Assembly (NCBI GenBank): GCA_015680685.1
Contig: MNCI01023529.1
Coordinates: forward strand, 284,955 to 348,954
Direction of reading: 5' to 3'
Length of the DNA: 64,000 bases
From: Gnetum montanum
Lineage: Eukaryota; Streptophyta; Gnetopsida; Gnetales; Gnetaceae
Shown: in pieces, positions 25,070 to 35,878 of the stretch
Layout of the letters: each line of letters begins with the position of its first letter
Position numbering within the stretch: position 1 is the first letter of the stretch
Notes under the pieces: generated by a model
What the model saw: only the letters and a program-made list of their open reading frames with translations
What the model was told of the DNA's origin: nothing
Database searches by the model: none
Made by a program: the position numbers and the translations under genes

Positions 25070-25410
25070 CCTCCCAACATGGAGTTAGAACATCATTCTT
25101 TGTGGTTTAGGCCAAGGGCAAAGGAGTTTCTAACCTACTTGCTACAAAACTTCAATGTGATGATTTGGTCACACTTAGCATTCCATACAATGACTATTAT
25201 TGTGGAAACCCTTTTTGCCTCGCTCTTCTAGTATGATTGTCATGTTCATAGTTGATGATCCTAAGATTTATGTAGAGGGTGAAACACATAATGACGTGAT
25301 CATTGTCGAAATTCATAAATTATCAAAAATTTGGAAGATGCCTAAATTCAGGCAATACAACACCAACAACACTTTTATGGTTGGCCACAATGTGCACACA
25401 CTATATTAGA
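25070..25410 (+). pseudogene. NIF/FCP1-like phosphatase fragment in the cassette
   Basis: Two reading frames carry successive parts of what resembles the C-terminal part of an NLI-interacting-factor/FCP1-type HAD phosphatase. Frame 1 has 'LWFRPRAKEFLTYLLQNFNV' then 'MIWS', like 'RPY..EFL......F.V.IWS'. Frame 2 has 'IHKLSKIWKMPKFRQYNTNN' then 'VHTLY*NPLAF', like 'KEL.K.WE.....NE.NTLL.D..P....NP.NT'. The N-terminal DxDxT catalytic motif is not visible, so the fragment could not act as a phosphatase. This block has no counterpart in the cassette of element D and may be a captured host fragment. Assignment rests on pattern memory. Confidence 0.4.
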
Positions 25411-26011
25411 ACCCCCTAGCATTTTCTACCATATAGAAGGGTACATGTAATTATTAAAACTTTATTTTTAGTTTATCATTATTTCTCCTCTATCATGTAA
25501 TTAAGTTAAATTATTTTCATTGTTTCAATCACCTATAGGTATAGGATAAATTATCAAGGATTAATCAAGGGTGACAATCTTTTACGCTTCGCCTAAACAA
25601 AATTGGAGGTGTCTACCAAAAGCCCAATAGTGAGACTTGAGATGATGGAACAATTGAAGAATGATTTTGAAAATTACATCAAATGCCATCCTAAGGCCTA
25701 ATAGAGGTGTCTAGCCAATGGAATGATACATAGTTGGCGGGAGAATCCACCTTGTGATGTAGAAGTGGATCCCTCTCCTAGAGTTCCTATGTTTCCTTCA
25801 TCATCTAGGCAAAGTGAGTATTTTTACATTTTTATTTTGGTTATCCTAATGCCAAAATTTTTCTAGTCATGTGGTCCTTGAGTTATTTAAGCTTTGGTTA
25901 TTTAAATGGATACACTAATATTGTTTTAATTTGGTTATATTTATTATATTTTGTTTGACATGATGCACCTATGTCAAGACTAATGCATCATTTTTTAGTT
26001 ATGTTGTATAG

Positions 26012-26829
26012 GTTGTGCCATCATTTGAAGTTATAGTAACCACTTTAGGATGCACTGAGGAGACATTAATCCTCAAGTTTGATGGTGTGGAACCTATACA
26101 GTACTACTTGGCTAACTAGGCATCTAAGGCTATTTAAGCAAGGATTGTCCATTCTAGCTTGCTTGATCTCTTCATGGTCCCAAGCCCACTCGTTCCTACT
26201 ATAGAGATGATGAACATCATCGACTCCTTTAGAAAATGAGTTAAGAAGTTCATCATCTATGTCCATGGTGTAACTATTACTTTGGCCATTAATGAATCCA
26301 TCTTTAGTGACCTCTTTGGTATCCCTAATGAGGGCATGATGATTGTCACCAAAGTAGGGAAGGAAGCAAATCACCAAAAGGAAGTGGAGTAGTGGCTAAA
26401 CACTTGTCGTGGTTATAAGGGGTTCTCTTTACGATAGTTCTAAGTTCTAGAGGCTAGAGAGAGTTATCCTCTATTCTAATCCTAGGCATTTCCTAAATTT
26501 TTATGGCAAGGAAAGAAAATGGATGTTGAATAGGCATGGATCATTAAGAAGATCCTTACCAACGATGCCTAATTTAACTGGGTTGCCAATTTGGTTTATT
26601 GGCTACATGGGAAAATCCTACAACTCTGGAACAATCTCATGATGAAGTATCATCTATATTTCACATTCATTGCAGCATACCTAAGGAGATTTGTAGAGTT
26701 CCCTATCCTAAGGAAGGATGAGCGATGGGTGAATCAGGACCCATCCCAACTTACTAAGCCTTGGGTAAGACATCTTATTTTGACCATGTAGGCCTAAGAT
26801 CCAATAGAGGATGTGAATGAATTGCTATC
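26012..26829 (+). pseudogene. Plant transposon-protein-like exon of the E cassette
   Basis: Reads on in one main frame with a few stops: 'VPSFEVIVTTLGCTEETLIL', then 'FIIYVHGVTITLAINESIFS' and 'DLFGIPNEGM'. The V-H-G-x-x-I ... I-x-x-x-F-G-I-P pattern resembles the 'putative plant transposon protein' domain and parallels 'GGVSIDFSMKAITKVLNLPN' in the extra ORF of element A. The intron before it (25814-26011, 198 bases) has GT-AG ends. LINE A begins at 26830, inside this exon. Confidence 0.45.
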
Positions 26830-28074
26830 TTTTTTTTTTTTTGAGAAAATATTTAGGAGTATAATACTGACAGAATATAGTATAGGAAATTACAAACCAT
26901 GGGTCATCAGCAATGGCCCTCAATGGGTGGGGGAAAAACCCCAAGTCACAAAAACAATCCAACACCCCAAGAGTCATGCCAAAACCACAAACCCCTCAGA
27001 AAACCCAACAAATGCCTTGGTGGGGCATTAACAAAAAAATAGGGGGGGCACCTCCCCGAACTTAAGGGGGCATCGGGAACTGGGAAAGAAGGGGGGGCCT
27101 TTGACAAGGATGGGAAGGCATCACCCATCCATCAGGGGGATGCACCTGAGACAGTGTGGGGGAAAAAAGGCAAAAGAATAAATGACGATGATGAAAGGGG
27201 CAAGCAATGCTTGCAGACCGAAATAACATCCCCCCTAGGGGTTCATTGATAGCCGATGGCAAGCGTAGTGTGGGTGCTCTAGCTCATGCAGGAGGTCCAA
27301 CATGTTTCGATGGTCCTCTATGTCCACGAAACTAGTGGCCTACTGGATACCTTTCATGGTTGACTCCTGCATATTTTGGTTAGCTGACGAAGTTCCTCCA
27401 TTAGGATGGAAACATGCAAAGGTTTAACGGATGTGGCGCCTGAGCTTTCCCTAGGAGCTATCACCACTGATGTCTAGGATGAGGTATGGGAATCACCCCC
27501 ATCTAAGCCATTGTCGAGCACTATGCTCGTGTGCCTGATCAAACTATCATTATCGTTGCTCCTCTTCCTCCTGCATGTGTTACTATTCCACCCACTCCCT
27601 CTTCAAGTTCCCTTTGGGCAGCTTCCTCCTATAGCAGTTCTTCCCACACTTGGACCCAGAGTTCATCCACTAACCAGACCTGGGCAGCGTCAACCATGAG
27701 GTCTTGCTACCTCACCCTCTCCTACTCCCATTCATAAAACTGGGCCTCCAAGTTGGCCTGGGCCTGTGCAAGGATTTCATGCCATTTGGCCTCCCATTCC
27801 CATCGTTCAGCCTCATGTGCTTCAGCTACATCCCTCTGTGTGGCCTGTCGGAGCTCCTCGTTCCAATTCATACTATGTACAGAGGTTTCCAATAGGGGGA
27901 TTCTAGCCCAGCATGGCTGGTAGGGGGGCACTGTTCTCGCTAGGTTCGTCACTTCCACGTGAAGGTTGTTGCTAGCAGGGTCTAGCAATTCCCTTGGCTG
28001 GTCGAAGCTATAGGGATAGGGGGGCCAACAATGGGGGCCCCCGTAGGGGGGCACCATGGGATGATGACAGGTTT

Positions 28075-28076
<2 letters not shown>

Positions 28077-28112
<36 letters not shown>

Positions 28113-28141
28113 CCCCCCCCCCCCTCCCCCCCCCCCCCCCT
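28077..28141. repeat. Poly-C tract of about 64 bases
   Basis: Uninterrupted C except T at 28110, 28125 and 28141. On the minus strand (the LINE sense strand) it is a G tract that could form G-quadruplexes and would encode a Gly-rich run. Its length may be inexact because such tracts assemble poorly. Confidence 0.8.
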
Positions 28142-29310
28142 CTAACCCCCACCACAAGGCTAAGATTAACCTTGAATGGCGGTCGTGTCATTTAAGTTGA
28201 AGGGTTGCTAGGAAAAAATGGGGAAGGTTAACCTAGTAATCACATTTTAGGCAATGTAGAAATGCAAAGTGTATGCCCTAGATCTTGGAGCTATTGCCAA
28301 ATTGGACAAAAAATATGTCCACCAGATCTACCGCATGGGCCCAAAGATGGGGTAGAGAGGATCTGGGCACCTATCGGCTTTGTGTGCATGGCATGAGCCC
28401 TTCAAAAAATAATTCCACATCTTGCAGACCACGTGTGGAAGGTAGGATGACCTCTTCAATGGCCTAGGCCCCAAGACAGCTAGCGATTGAGGATTCTATG
28501 ATGGTAACCTCGCACCCTCAAAAATAGGTTTGGTAAAGCATCGTCAGCTAGATCTGGGTCCCCGACCAAATGCTGTAGTGGGTCACACCAGCTGCACTAT
28601 GTCACCATCTACCAGAGCTCCTCGTCCTCTTGAAACATGGCATAGTCTAGTTCAAACATTGGCGTGACTTCCATCACCGCCTCAATTTCCTTCCACGTGT
28701 AGAGAGCTTGGAAAACTAGCCGTTGGGGGGGGGCGGGCAACCTATCCTAGTGAAAAACAATGTGATTTCTTGCTTTTCACACTACCTATAAAAGTAGCGT
28801 GGCCCAAGAATCACTAGTGAGGCACATCGGGAAGGTCATCCCCACCGTGAGCCACATGGCATGCATGTATGTGTAGTCAGAAATAAAGTGCTAGATTGTC
28901 TCAGGCTCAACGTTGCATCAGGGATAGGTGGCATCTTGAATGAGGCTTTTTCTGCATAGAAAAGCATGCACTACCAGCACGTCCAACCACATTAACCAGA
29001 GGAAGATCTTGATCTTCTCAGGGAGCCACCCCCTCCAAATTTGCTACCATCCGACCACCTATGGGTACTTGGCCATCAGCATCTTGCATGGCTCAAGGTC
29101 CAATCACCCCAAGGTTTGCATCACCCGCGTGTGTCGGCAGAGTGCCTGCCAATGTCTAGAATCTTGCACCCTTGCCTCCCAACATCGATACTTCACATGC
29201 ATGATGCGAATCCATTGGACCGGCTCCCCATGCAGGCACGTAAACCAAAGCATCAAACGTTGCTACCCAATCATTAGTTCATCTTCAAAAGACAAGATGT
29301 CCAGCCCCAC

Positions 29311-29329
29311 NCCCCCCCCCCCCCCCCCC
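29311..29329. repeat. Poly-C tract with an N at its edge
   Basis: Eighteen C after an N at 29311, at the 5' end of LINE A. The N in front of a homopolymer is probably a sequence gap or ambiguity, so neither the length of the tract nor the LINE 5' junction is reliable. Confidence 0.6.
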
Positions 29330-30107
29330 TACATATGGAAATTGATGGTAATCGTTGTGCATCCCTTGATAGCATGGGGAGAGAGCCCCAAGTTAAGTAA
29401 GGAAACATGGAAAAGGCCAAGGAGTTACATGTCGAAGTTGAGGGTTTAGCTATAACAAGACTTAAGAGGCCTATAATTGATGAGATAACACTAGTTGTTG
29501 AGGAGTCTTTAAAATGAATATTAATCATTAAACTTAAGTATGTGCATCATGATGTTAAAGGTACATTCTATTTGTTTGATTTTTTTGCTATTAATTTTTT
29601 TTAAAGTTATCTTTTAAGTAATGTAGTTAAGTTATGGTTTTGTCTTAGGAAAAATTTATTAAGTTGTTCTATATTTTTTGGTTCCTATTCTTGTAGGCAA
29701 GTAATAGGAATAGGAAACCATAGTAGTAGTGGCAACTAAGGAAGAATGAAGGCATTAAGAAGAAGAATAATTACAGCATCATGAAGATGAGGGTCTATCC
29801 AATCCTCCATTGAATAGCTTTGATGACTTGTTTGAGGATTCACACCTAGGTGAACCTACTACCATCACACCAAAGGATCTTTTAGGTACTTGTGATTTTT
29901 GGTTTGATATGTTGTATATATTATTTTTCATATTTATTCTTGGTCACAGTTGTTAATTACTTATTATGCTTGTTATTGCTCCAAAGCCTCAGGCTACTAC
30001 TTCAACCTCCACATTGTGCATGAAACCATGGGTAGACACCCTTGATAAGATTGATTTTATGCAAGGTGTGGCTAAAGACATAATCAACTAGCTGTAATAG
30101 ATAGCTC

Positions 30108-31557
30108 TAAAACACCACCAACTTGTCATGTTGTAACCTTTGTAATCCTTATCCCATGAAATCCAAGGTGAAACTTCATTGTAAATGTGAATATTACAAC
30201 CCAAGAGGTGAAATCTCACATAATTTATACTTTTGGAGCTAAAAATGCCTCAAAAGTCATTGAAGCCTCATTCTCTAAGTGAAAAGAGTCACATAGTGTC
30301 TATATTTGGGCTTGGAGGGGTTAAAAATGCCTTTTTGGATTCAAAAATTTGCGTTTTGGTGGGTTTCATGGGGGTATAGCATTTTCTACATTGAAGACAC
30401 CTACATGGGGGTAAAACTCACCTACCCCTAATGTGGAGGGGGATGATAGTATCTATGCTCAGCATGGAGGGTATGAAATCATATATGCTTAGTGTGGAGG
30501 GTATGACCATCACCCCCTAGCATTGATACATCACCTCTAGCATTGACACTTCATCCCCTCAACATCAATAGTTCATGGTCAAGATCTCAACACATGCACC
30601 AACTTCAACAAGGATCATGCATGTTAATGTTGTAGTTGGAAGGCCCAGCATGGGTGGACAAAGCCAACATGGATAAAATTCCTATTTACTATTTTTAGTA
30701 AATGGGATGACCATGAGGGTATGAAACCTATTATATATGGTAACCCCACTTGATTTGAACACCCACCTCACTTGAGTGTAGCAGAAATTTGTAGCAAATT
30801 TGTCAACCATTTATTGGTACTTTGTAGCCAATCTGTAGTCAAATTATTGGATAAAAATCCTATAAAACCTAATCCCTTACACCATTTATAGGTTCTAGAC
30901 TTTTCACATTTGCACACTTTGGCATTTTGGATGCTTAAGATCTCTTGCAACCTTACAAAAACAAATCTTCTCAAACCCCCATAGTGTTGAACCCCCATAG
31001 CTTCTCATCCCCACTTTGAGATCTATAGGAATTGTGTGTCTATGCTATGCATCTAGGGACCCAAACTTCTAGCATTACTCACTTGGCTAGCCAAGATTCC
31101 TCATACCTCTCATCCCCCTGCATCAATAACGTTGTCGATTTGGTGTGGTAGTAGTGAAGGTTCAATAGCATTCAGACTGGTAGAACATTTGGATCATGGA
31201 GTGGATTGTAGAAGCTTTAACAAATTATAAACCCTCATTCTAGTGAATTCCCTACTTCTTCAGTTAATCTTATACACATTTTCATACCCCCTTTATTCTT
31301 TTTAAATAAATATTACAACTTTATTTGCATGCAAGTTTTATTGTTCATTGCATTTTGTGCATTTTATTTAAGATCTATATTTTTCATTTCATTCTTATTA
31401 CCCCCATTTTGCATTTTGTAAGTCCCTGAGTTATTTTTTGGACCATCTAGGGTACCAAGTATCTCATTTTTTGTAGAGGAACTAGAGATTTGAGGTTAAA
31501 AACTATGTCATTGGAAATCCTTGGTTCCTCCAGCAATGGAGGTTTTCAGCTACAATA
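30108..31557 (+). repeat. Left LTR of element D
   Basis: Aligns with 44633-46162 over its length. It starts TAAAACACCACC (TGAAACACTACC in the right LTR) and ends CTACAATA (TTGCAATA in the right one). Shared blocks include GTTGTAACCTTTGTAA, CTATATTTGGGCTTGG and the TATA region at 30859. U3 holds a diverged unit of about 30 bases repeated at 30431-30508 (TGTGGAGGG/CATGGAGGG). Confidence 0.75.
30859..30868 (+). promoter_or_regulatory. TATA box, left LTR of D
   Basis: CCTATAAAAC, conserved in position with CCTATAAAAA at 45405 in the right LTR and with CCTATAAAAG in the E LTR. Confidence 0.6.
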
Positions 31558-32262
31558 GTTTTTCTAGCACTAGAAGGAGGGCCTCCATCCAATTTCTATG
31601 TTAAAATCTATTTTTCCCATTGTTAACATTTCTTTCCTTCTTAAAATCTTTAATTTTTACAATAAACCTTTTGAACTCTTCTCATCAACCAACATTTTCA
31701 TTCATACCTCTACAACAAAAGCCTTAGAGTGGAAGTTTTAGGTGTTTAGGTTTTAGATTTTCACAACACCCAATATGAATTTCAAAGCCCAAGGCCAACG
31801 TGGATCCCATACCCCTCTTGCTACCAAAAGTTTCTTTGTTTTTCCAACGTTGGTAGATTTAACACCCAAATACCCATCCCCCTTGCTATAAAAATTAGCA
31901 GCTTTCCAAAGCCATCTTTTGGTGGAAAGTCAAAGCTTCCACTTTGGGTTTCAACCCCTCTCCCCTATACCCACATTGGATAGAAAGGTGTAAGGCCTCC
32001 CATCTTACCCCCTCTCTTTCCCCCTTGCTTCACCCTAGCATAGGTGTAGCTAGGAAGCTAGGAGTGGGTGGAGTGTGATACCATCTTTTTTTCATTTTTA
32101 GTAAAGAGGTATACCCCTTTTGGCAACCACTTACTATTTATAGTAAGTAATCCATTTTCATCCATTTTTTCTTTTCTTAGCCTTTCTAAATTCCACTTGT
32201 TGGAATTTTCACTTTATATCGCCTTTTACAATCTTGTTTAGCCATTTTAGCACTTTTCTACC
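31558..32262 (+). other. PBS region and untranslated leader of element D
   Basis: Directly after the LTR the sequence GTTTTTCTAGCACTAGAAGG occupies the PBS position. It may be a decayed primer-binding site but I cannot name the tRNA. The rest of the leader is non-coding, with C-rich words and no conserved ORF. Confidence 0.4.
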
Positions 32263-35040
32263 ATGTCATTCCAACAAGCAACCAAATTTCCTTTTACATT
32301 CACTGACAACGAGTCTGACCAGTAGGCCATGAGGGTATATGACCCCAAGGACCCTACTGTGATCAAGTTTAGGTGGTCCTTGAGGCTTATGGGGCAAAGT
32401 CTTAAATTTTAGATCATAAATGAATATCATTATAACTACATTTATGCCAAAATCTAGGCTAGCATGCTGATTCCACGTGTGGAAGCAGAAGCCAAAAGGG
32501 AGTATGAGCTCATACACTGAGATGGAAAGGAATATATTCCTTCCCAGTATGACCAGATACCCCTGATGGATGTCTATGCCAATATCCTATCTCAACTAAT
32601 TAAGATGGATGAAGATGATGAGAAGCACATATTGAAGGATCAATAGGAAGAGGAGGATGAGTTTAGGGTAGAATTCGAGCCCAAAAACATCCTAGGTGGG
32701 TTGTTCCAACAAACAACCCCAAAGGCAACAGTGCCCTCCTCTAACCCCTTTGTCTCCTCCATGGGCCAAATGCCACCATCCTCTACCCTTTCCTACCCAA
32801 CGATGTTTGGTCCCACACTATTCATTTTTATGTACCAAACACAATCGATGCGACAGTCAATCACATTCCACTTATCTATGCCATTTTCCACCTAGCCATG
32901 GTCCATATGACCTTCTTCAGTGGTTGTCACCACCACCAACCCATTGAATAATCAGGTGGAGCCCACCATGGAACCTCAGGTAACCCAAGGGTCACATACC
33001 CCCATTGTTTTGTTCATGCCCCAAATACTAGCACAAATGTCTTTCTCCTCTATTTTATAATTGATTATGAGTTCATAGACCTCCCAAAAAATGCCACAAC
33101 CATTTTTGTAAACCTCGTAGACAATAAGGACACCACAAGGATTGGATTAGGCCTTCTAAATGATCCAAGACCTAACCAAAGAGTTGAAGAGGCTTAAAGC
33201 CTTTACAACTCAAAGCATCAAGATTATGAAGTTTTACTAGGATGATCCCATTAGTCCTATGGTCCCACCATTAATGGTTCCTCCTAGTGTCCATATCCTT
33301 CAATTTAACAAGTTCAACGAAGAAGGTGATCCCAACACTCACTTTATAACCTTTTGATCTAAGTGCTTGCTATTACAATCATGACCACACACCATAATGA
33401 GGATCTTCCCTATGTTCTTGACAAGGAAAGCACTTGACTGTTACCATGCCTTACCTAGAGGATCTATATCCTCTTTCAAAGACCCAATATCCCTATTCAT
33501 TAACAACTTCAAGTACAACTTGAAGCCTAATACCATACTTGACCAACTATAAAAGGTTAAGTAGGGGCCACTTGAACTAGTACAAAAGTTCATCCAATGA
33601 TGGAATAGTCTACTAAACAAGATACCAAAGCCTATAGCCAAAACCCACCTTTTGGCTATATTCAATGATATGGTTAATGATTTTATCAAGTCTAAGTTAT
33701 ACTACCTTGAACCATGGTCACTTAGTCAAGCATTCTCCTAGACCAAAAACATAGAGGATGCCATAGAAGCTAGTCATGACCTTGCTTACATGGCATACAA
33801 GAACCAACATATGTGGAGGTACAAAGAGAGAGGTAATAAAAACAACATAGCTATGGCAACGATAGCTAAGGAAGCCAAAACAACTAACCAAGGGTTGAGA
33901 AAAAAACTATCCCAGGACCCCTACTAATAATCATGATAACCAACCATCAACTTCTAGGGCCACTGCATCGATTGCTCCTAATCCTAGCTTTGAGTGAAAG
34001 GATAGGAAAAAATATACTAGCTTGCCTTTAAAGCCATTTAAGCTCTTGGATCAACCGTTGAAGTGTAAGAGGATCCAATATAAGTAGATGTCTAAAGCCA
34101 TTCATAAAAAGTATGAAAGGCTATGTGAGATAGCCAAGGGTCCCACTTGAGCAACCAAGGATAATCCCTAGTTGCCTAAGTATTTGAAGCTCAACTGCTT
34201 CTACCACTACCATCAATTTCTTGGTCATGACACCAACTTCTACCTCACACTGAAGGATCACCTACAATAGATGATAGATGGGGCTGAGTTGATCCTTGAT
34301 GTATCTAATCTTGTCCAACCCCAAAATCAAGTGATGCACATGTACACGAACTCATTGAATGCCAATTAGCACTCATACATTATATCAACATTCAACATTG
34401 ATTATAATTAGAGACCTACAAGGGAATTGCTTATGATTTGGTACCCCCTCACAATGAAAGGGGCTCTTTAACTTTTTCTAAATCAAGAACCCCTTTTGTT
34501 ATAAGGATACCACCACCTACATCTCTTAGGGAGCCTCTTATCATTAGGTTACCCCAGCCAACCACAACCCAACGAACCCTTACAATAACACAATGACCTC
34601 CCATCATGGCTAATGTCATAGCTTCTTCCTCATAACTAACAAATGACAACCAAAAATCCTCAACCAAGCATAGGAAGAAGCCTAAGTAGAAGCCCAATAA
34701 TAAAGAAGATAAGAAAGCCAGGGCACAAAATGAAGTGGACCCACCAAAGCCCACTTCTATATCAATTGTGCCCATGACCTCATCAACTCAAGCTACTTCC
34801 ACAAGCAAACCATAGGAGGATTCTAAGATCCAAGGAAAAAAGAGCGAGGAAAAGCCATAAATACCACTTAAAAACAAGGTATGCATCTTGGGGAGCATTG
34901 AGGAAGTTAAACATAATTGGGGTAACAAGCCCATGGCCAATGACAAAAACTTCTTAAGTACGATGAAGTAAGTCAAATAGTCTTTTAAGTAGAAAAACAC
35001 AACCTTGAGCCTATATGACTTGGTCATGATTTTTGCTACA
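32263..35040 (+). pseudogene. gag: gag of element D
   Basis: Starts at the ATG at 32263 (MSFQQATKFPFTFTDNESDQ) and is readable in one main frame with many stops. The retrotransposon gag core spans about 33290-33710: 'FNKFNEEGDPNTHFITF', 'IFPMFLTRKALDCYHALPRG', 'FINNFKYNLKPNTILDQL' and 'PLELVQKFIQ' with 'WNSLLNKIP', the Tat/Ogre form of the domain. A CCHC-like knuckle of the Tat type, C-x2-H-...-GHDT-x3-(F)-x2-LK, lies at about 34195-34260 ('CFYHYHQFLGHDTNFYLTLK'), with the first Cys and the HGHDT-like block kept. The C-terminal part is Lys/Pro-rich. Reduced to a pseudogene by stops. Confidence 0.75.
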
Positions 35041-35878
35041 CATCATCAAGCACTAGTCAAGATTTTAACCTCTATCCTCATTAGTGAGGACATCCATGAT
35101 AATGATGAATCCATCCATGCAATGATTATGCCTTTTTTACCTACAAGACAAAGTCAACATTGCTAATATTTTGCGATAGCGAAATCAAAGCCAATTCCTA
35201 AAATGGCAAAGTAACCAGGGCTCCTCTCTTCATCACAATATGGGTTGGGTAGTACAAGGTACATTAGGTACATGTAGATTATGGGGCTGTAATGAATGTC
35301 ATCCCATGCACCATAGTTAAACATCTAGTCTTAACCGGGAAAATTCAACACACAACAACATCAGCTCTCAAATCCTTTAATGGATCATAGCTTGTTGTTA
35401 AGGGATACATCTTCTTAGACTTTGTGGTAGGGGAATAGTTCTCCACAACTATGGATTTCTTAGTAGTAGAGGAAACACCATGGTTCAACCTTATCATGGG
35501 TAGGCCTTGGTTGGCTCAATTACAAGTCATATCCTTGCCAATCCACCAAGAAATACACCTTCTTTACTAGGGAGGTAAAATTATCATTCATAGTAATAAT
35601 ACAATTCCCCTAGCTATTAACAATGTAGGCATCACGCAAGGGTCTAAAGTGGAGTTTCAAGAAGAAGCTTCCAACCACAAAGTTGAACAACTTGAAGAAG
35701 TTGAGAAAACCAAAGACAACAACGATGGGCCAAAAGACACACTATGGGGAGAGCTCCCCTTTAATATTATTAGCAAAGGGGATGGATAGTATAAGCTTGT
35801 ACATAATAGGCCATACATATTTCCTTATCTCTCAAAGATTACGAAGCAATTGCACAAGTAATGTGCACTCCTAACCCT
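35041..35878 (+). pseudogene. pro: Aspartic protease of element D
   Basis: Retroviral-type aspartic protease domain. The active-site loop reads VDYGAVMNVIP near 35276-35308 (D-x-G kept, usually D-P/T-G-S/A). Further on, 'GYIFLDFVVGE' and the typical Tat end 'IMGRPWLAQLQVISLPIHQE' (about 35485-35550, family form 'LLGRPW.H...A.PS.LHQ'). The tail is Lys-rich and ends 'LRSNCTSNVHS' at 35878. RT does not follow: the reading stops here and the spacer begins. The CAA|GTAATG at about 35856-35864 would serve as a 5' splice site if the spacer is removed as an intron. Confidence 0.7.

Larger units (their letters stand above)
26830..29330 (-). mobile_element. LINE A, GC-rich, poly(A)-tailed
   Basis: Minus-strand non-LTR retrotransposon, 5'-truncated. 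Its 3' end is marked by a 13-base T run on the plus strand (26830-26842), the complement of a poly(A) tail. The zinc-binding region that follows LINE reverse transcriptase is readable at about 29055-28855: 'WQQIWRGWLPEKIKIFLWLM', then 'CNVEPETIQHFISDYTYMHA' and M-W. Upstream 'RLMLWFTCLHGEPVQWIRIM' fits the preceding 'W......KY' block. After a Gly-rich tract (28141-28077) comes a readable coiled-coil segment (28057-27722) with 'EELRQATQRDVAEAHEAERW'. Base composition is clearly more GC-rich than the neighbours, suggesting a younger insertion. No target-site duplication was recognised. Confidence 0.7.
23473..30091 (+). pseudogene. Antisense multi-exon cassette of element E
   Basis: Decayed gene on the strand opposite to E gag-pol. 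Proposed exons: 1, 23473-23597 (starts MFRRKASTSKTLTLEEA, donor CAAG|GTACAC); 2, 24987-25813 (acceptor GTGTAG|GG, donor AAA|GTGAGT); 3, 26012 onward (acceptor TATAG|GT), interrupted at 26830 by LINE A and continuing after 29330 to 29560 (donor AAAG|GTACAT); 4, 29697-29885 (acceptor TTGTAG|GC, donor TTTAG|GTACTT); 5, 29993-30091 (acceptor CTCAG|GC, ends 'DIIN' then stop). Exon 1, intron 1 and the start of exon 2 are conserved in antisense position in element D (39420-37797); 'FELVRHLRCIHV' here matches 'FKLVGLL*CIHA' there. Stops are frequent. The product is unknown; exon 2 contains a phosphatase-like block and exon 3 a plant transposon-protein-like block. Splice sites are inferred from GT/AG and from conservation. 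Confidence 0.55.

Noticed and set aside
27994-28200. Plus-strand frame with a long proline run
   Set aside because: Product of the poly-C tract; the LINE reads on the other strand.
28940-29449. Plus-strand open frame of 169 codons
   Set aside because: It is the complement of the LINE A reverse-transcriptase zinc region and crosses the N and poly-C tract.
34449-35027. Minus-strand open frames of 108 and 79 codons
   Set aside because: Antisense shadows of the D gag C-terminal region, whose sense-strand translation continues the gag pattern.
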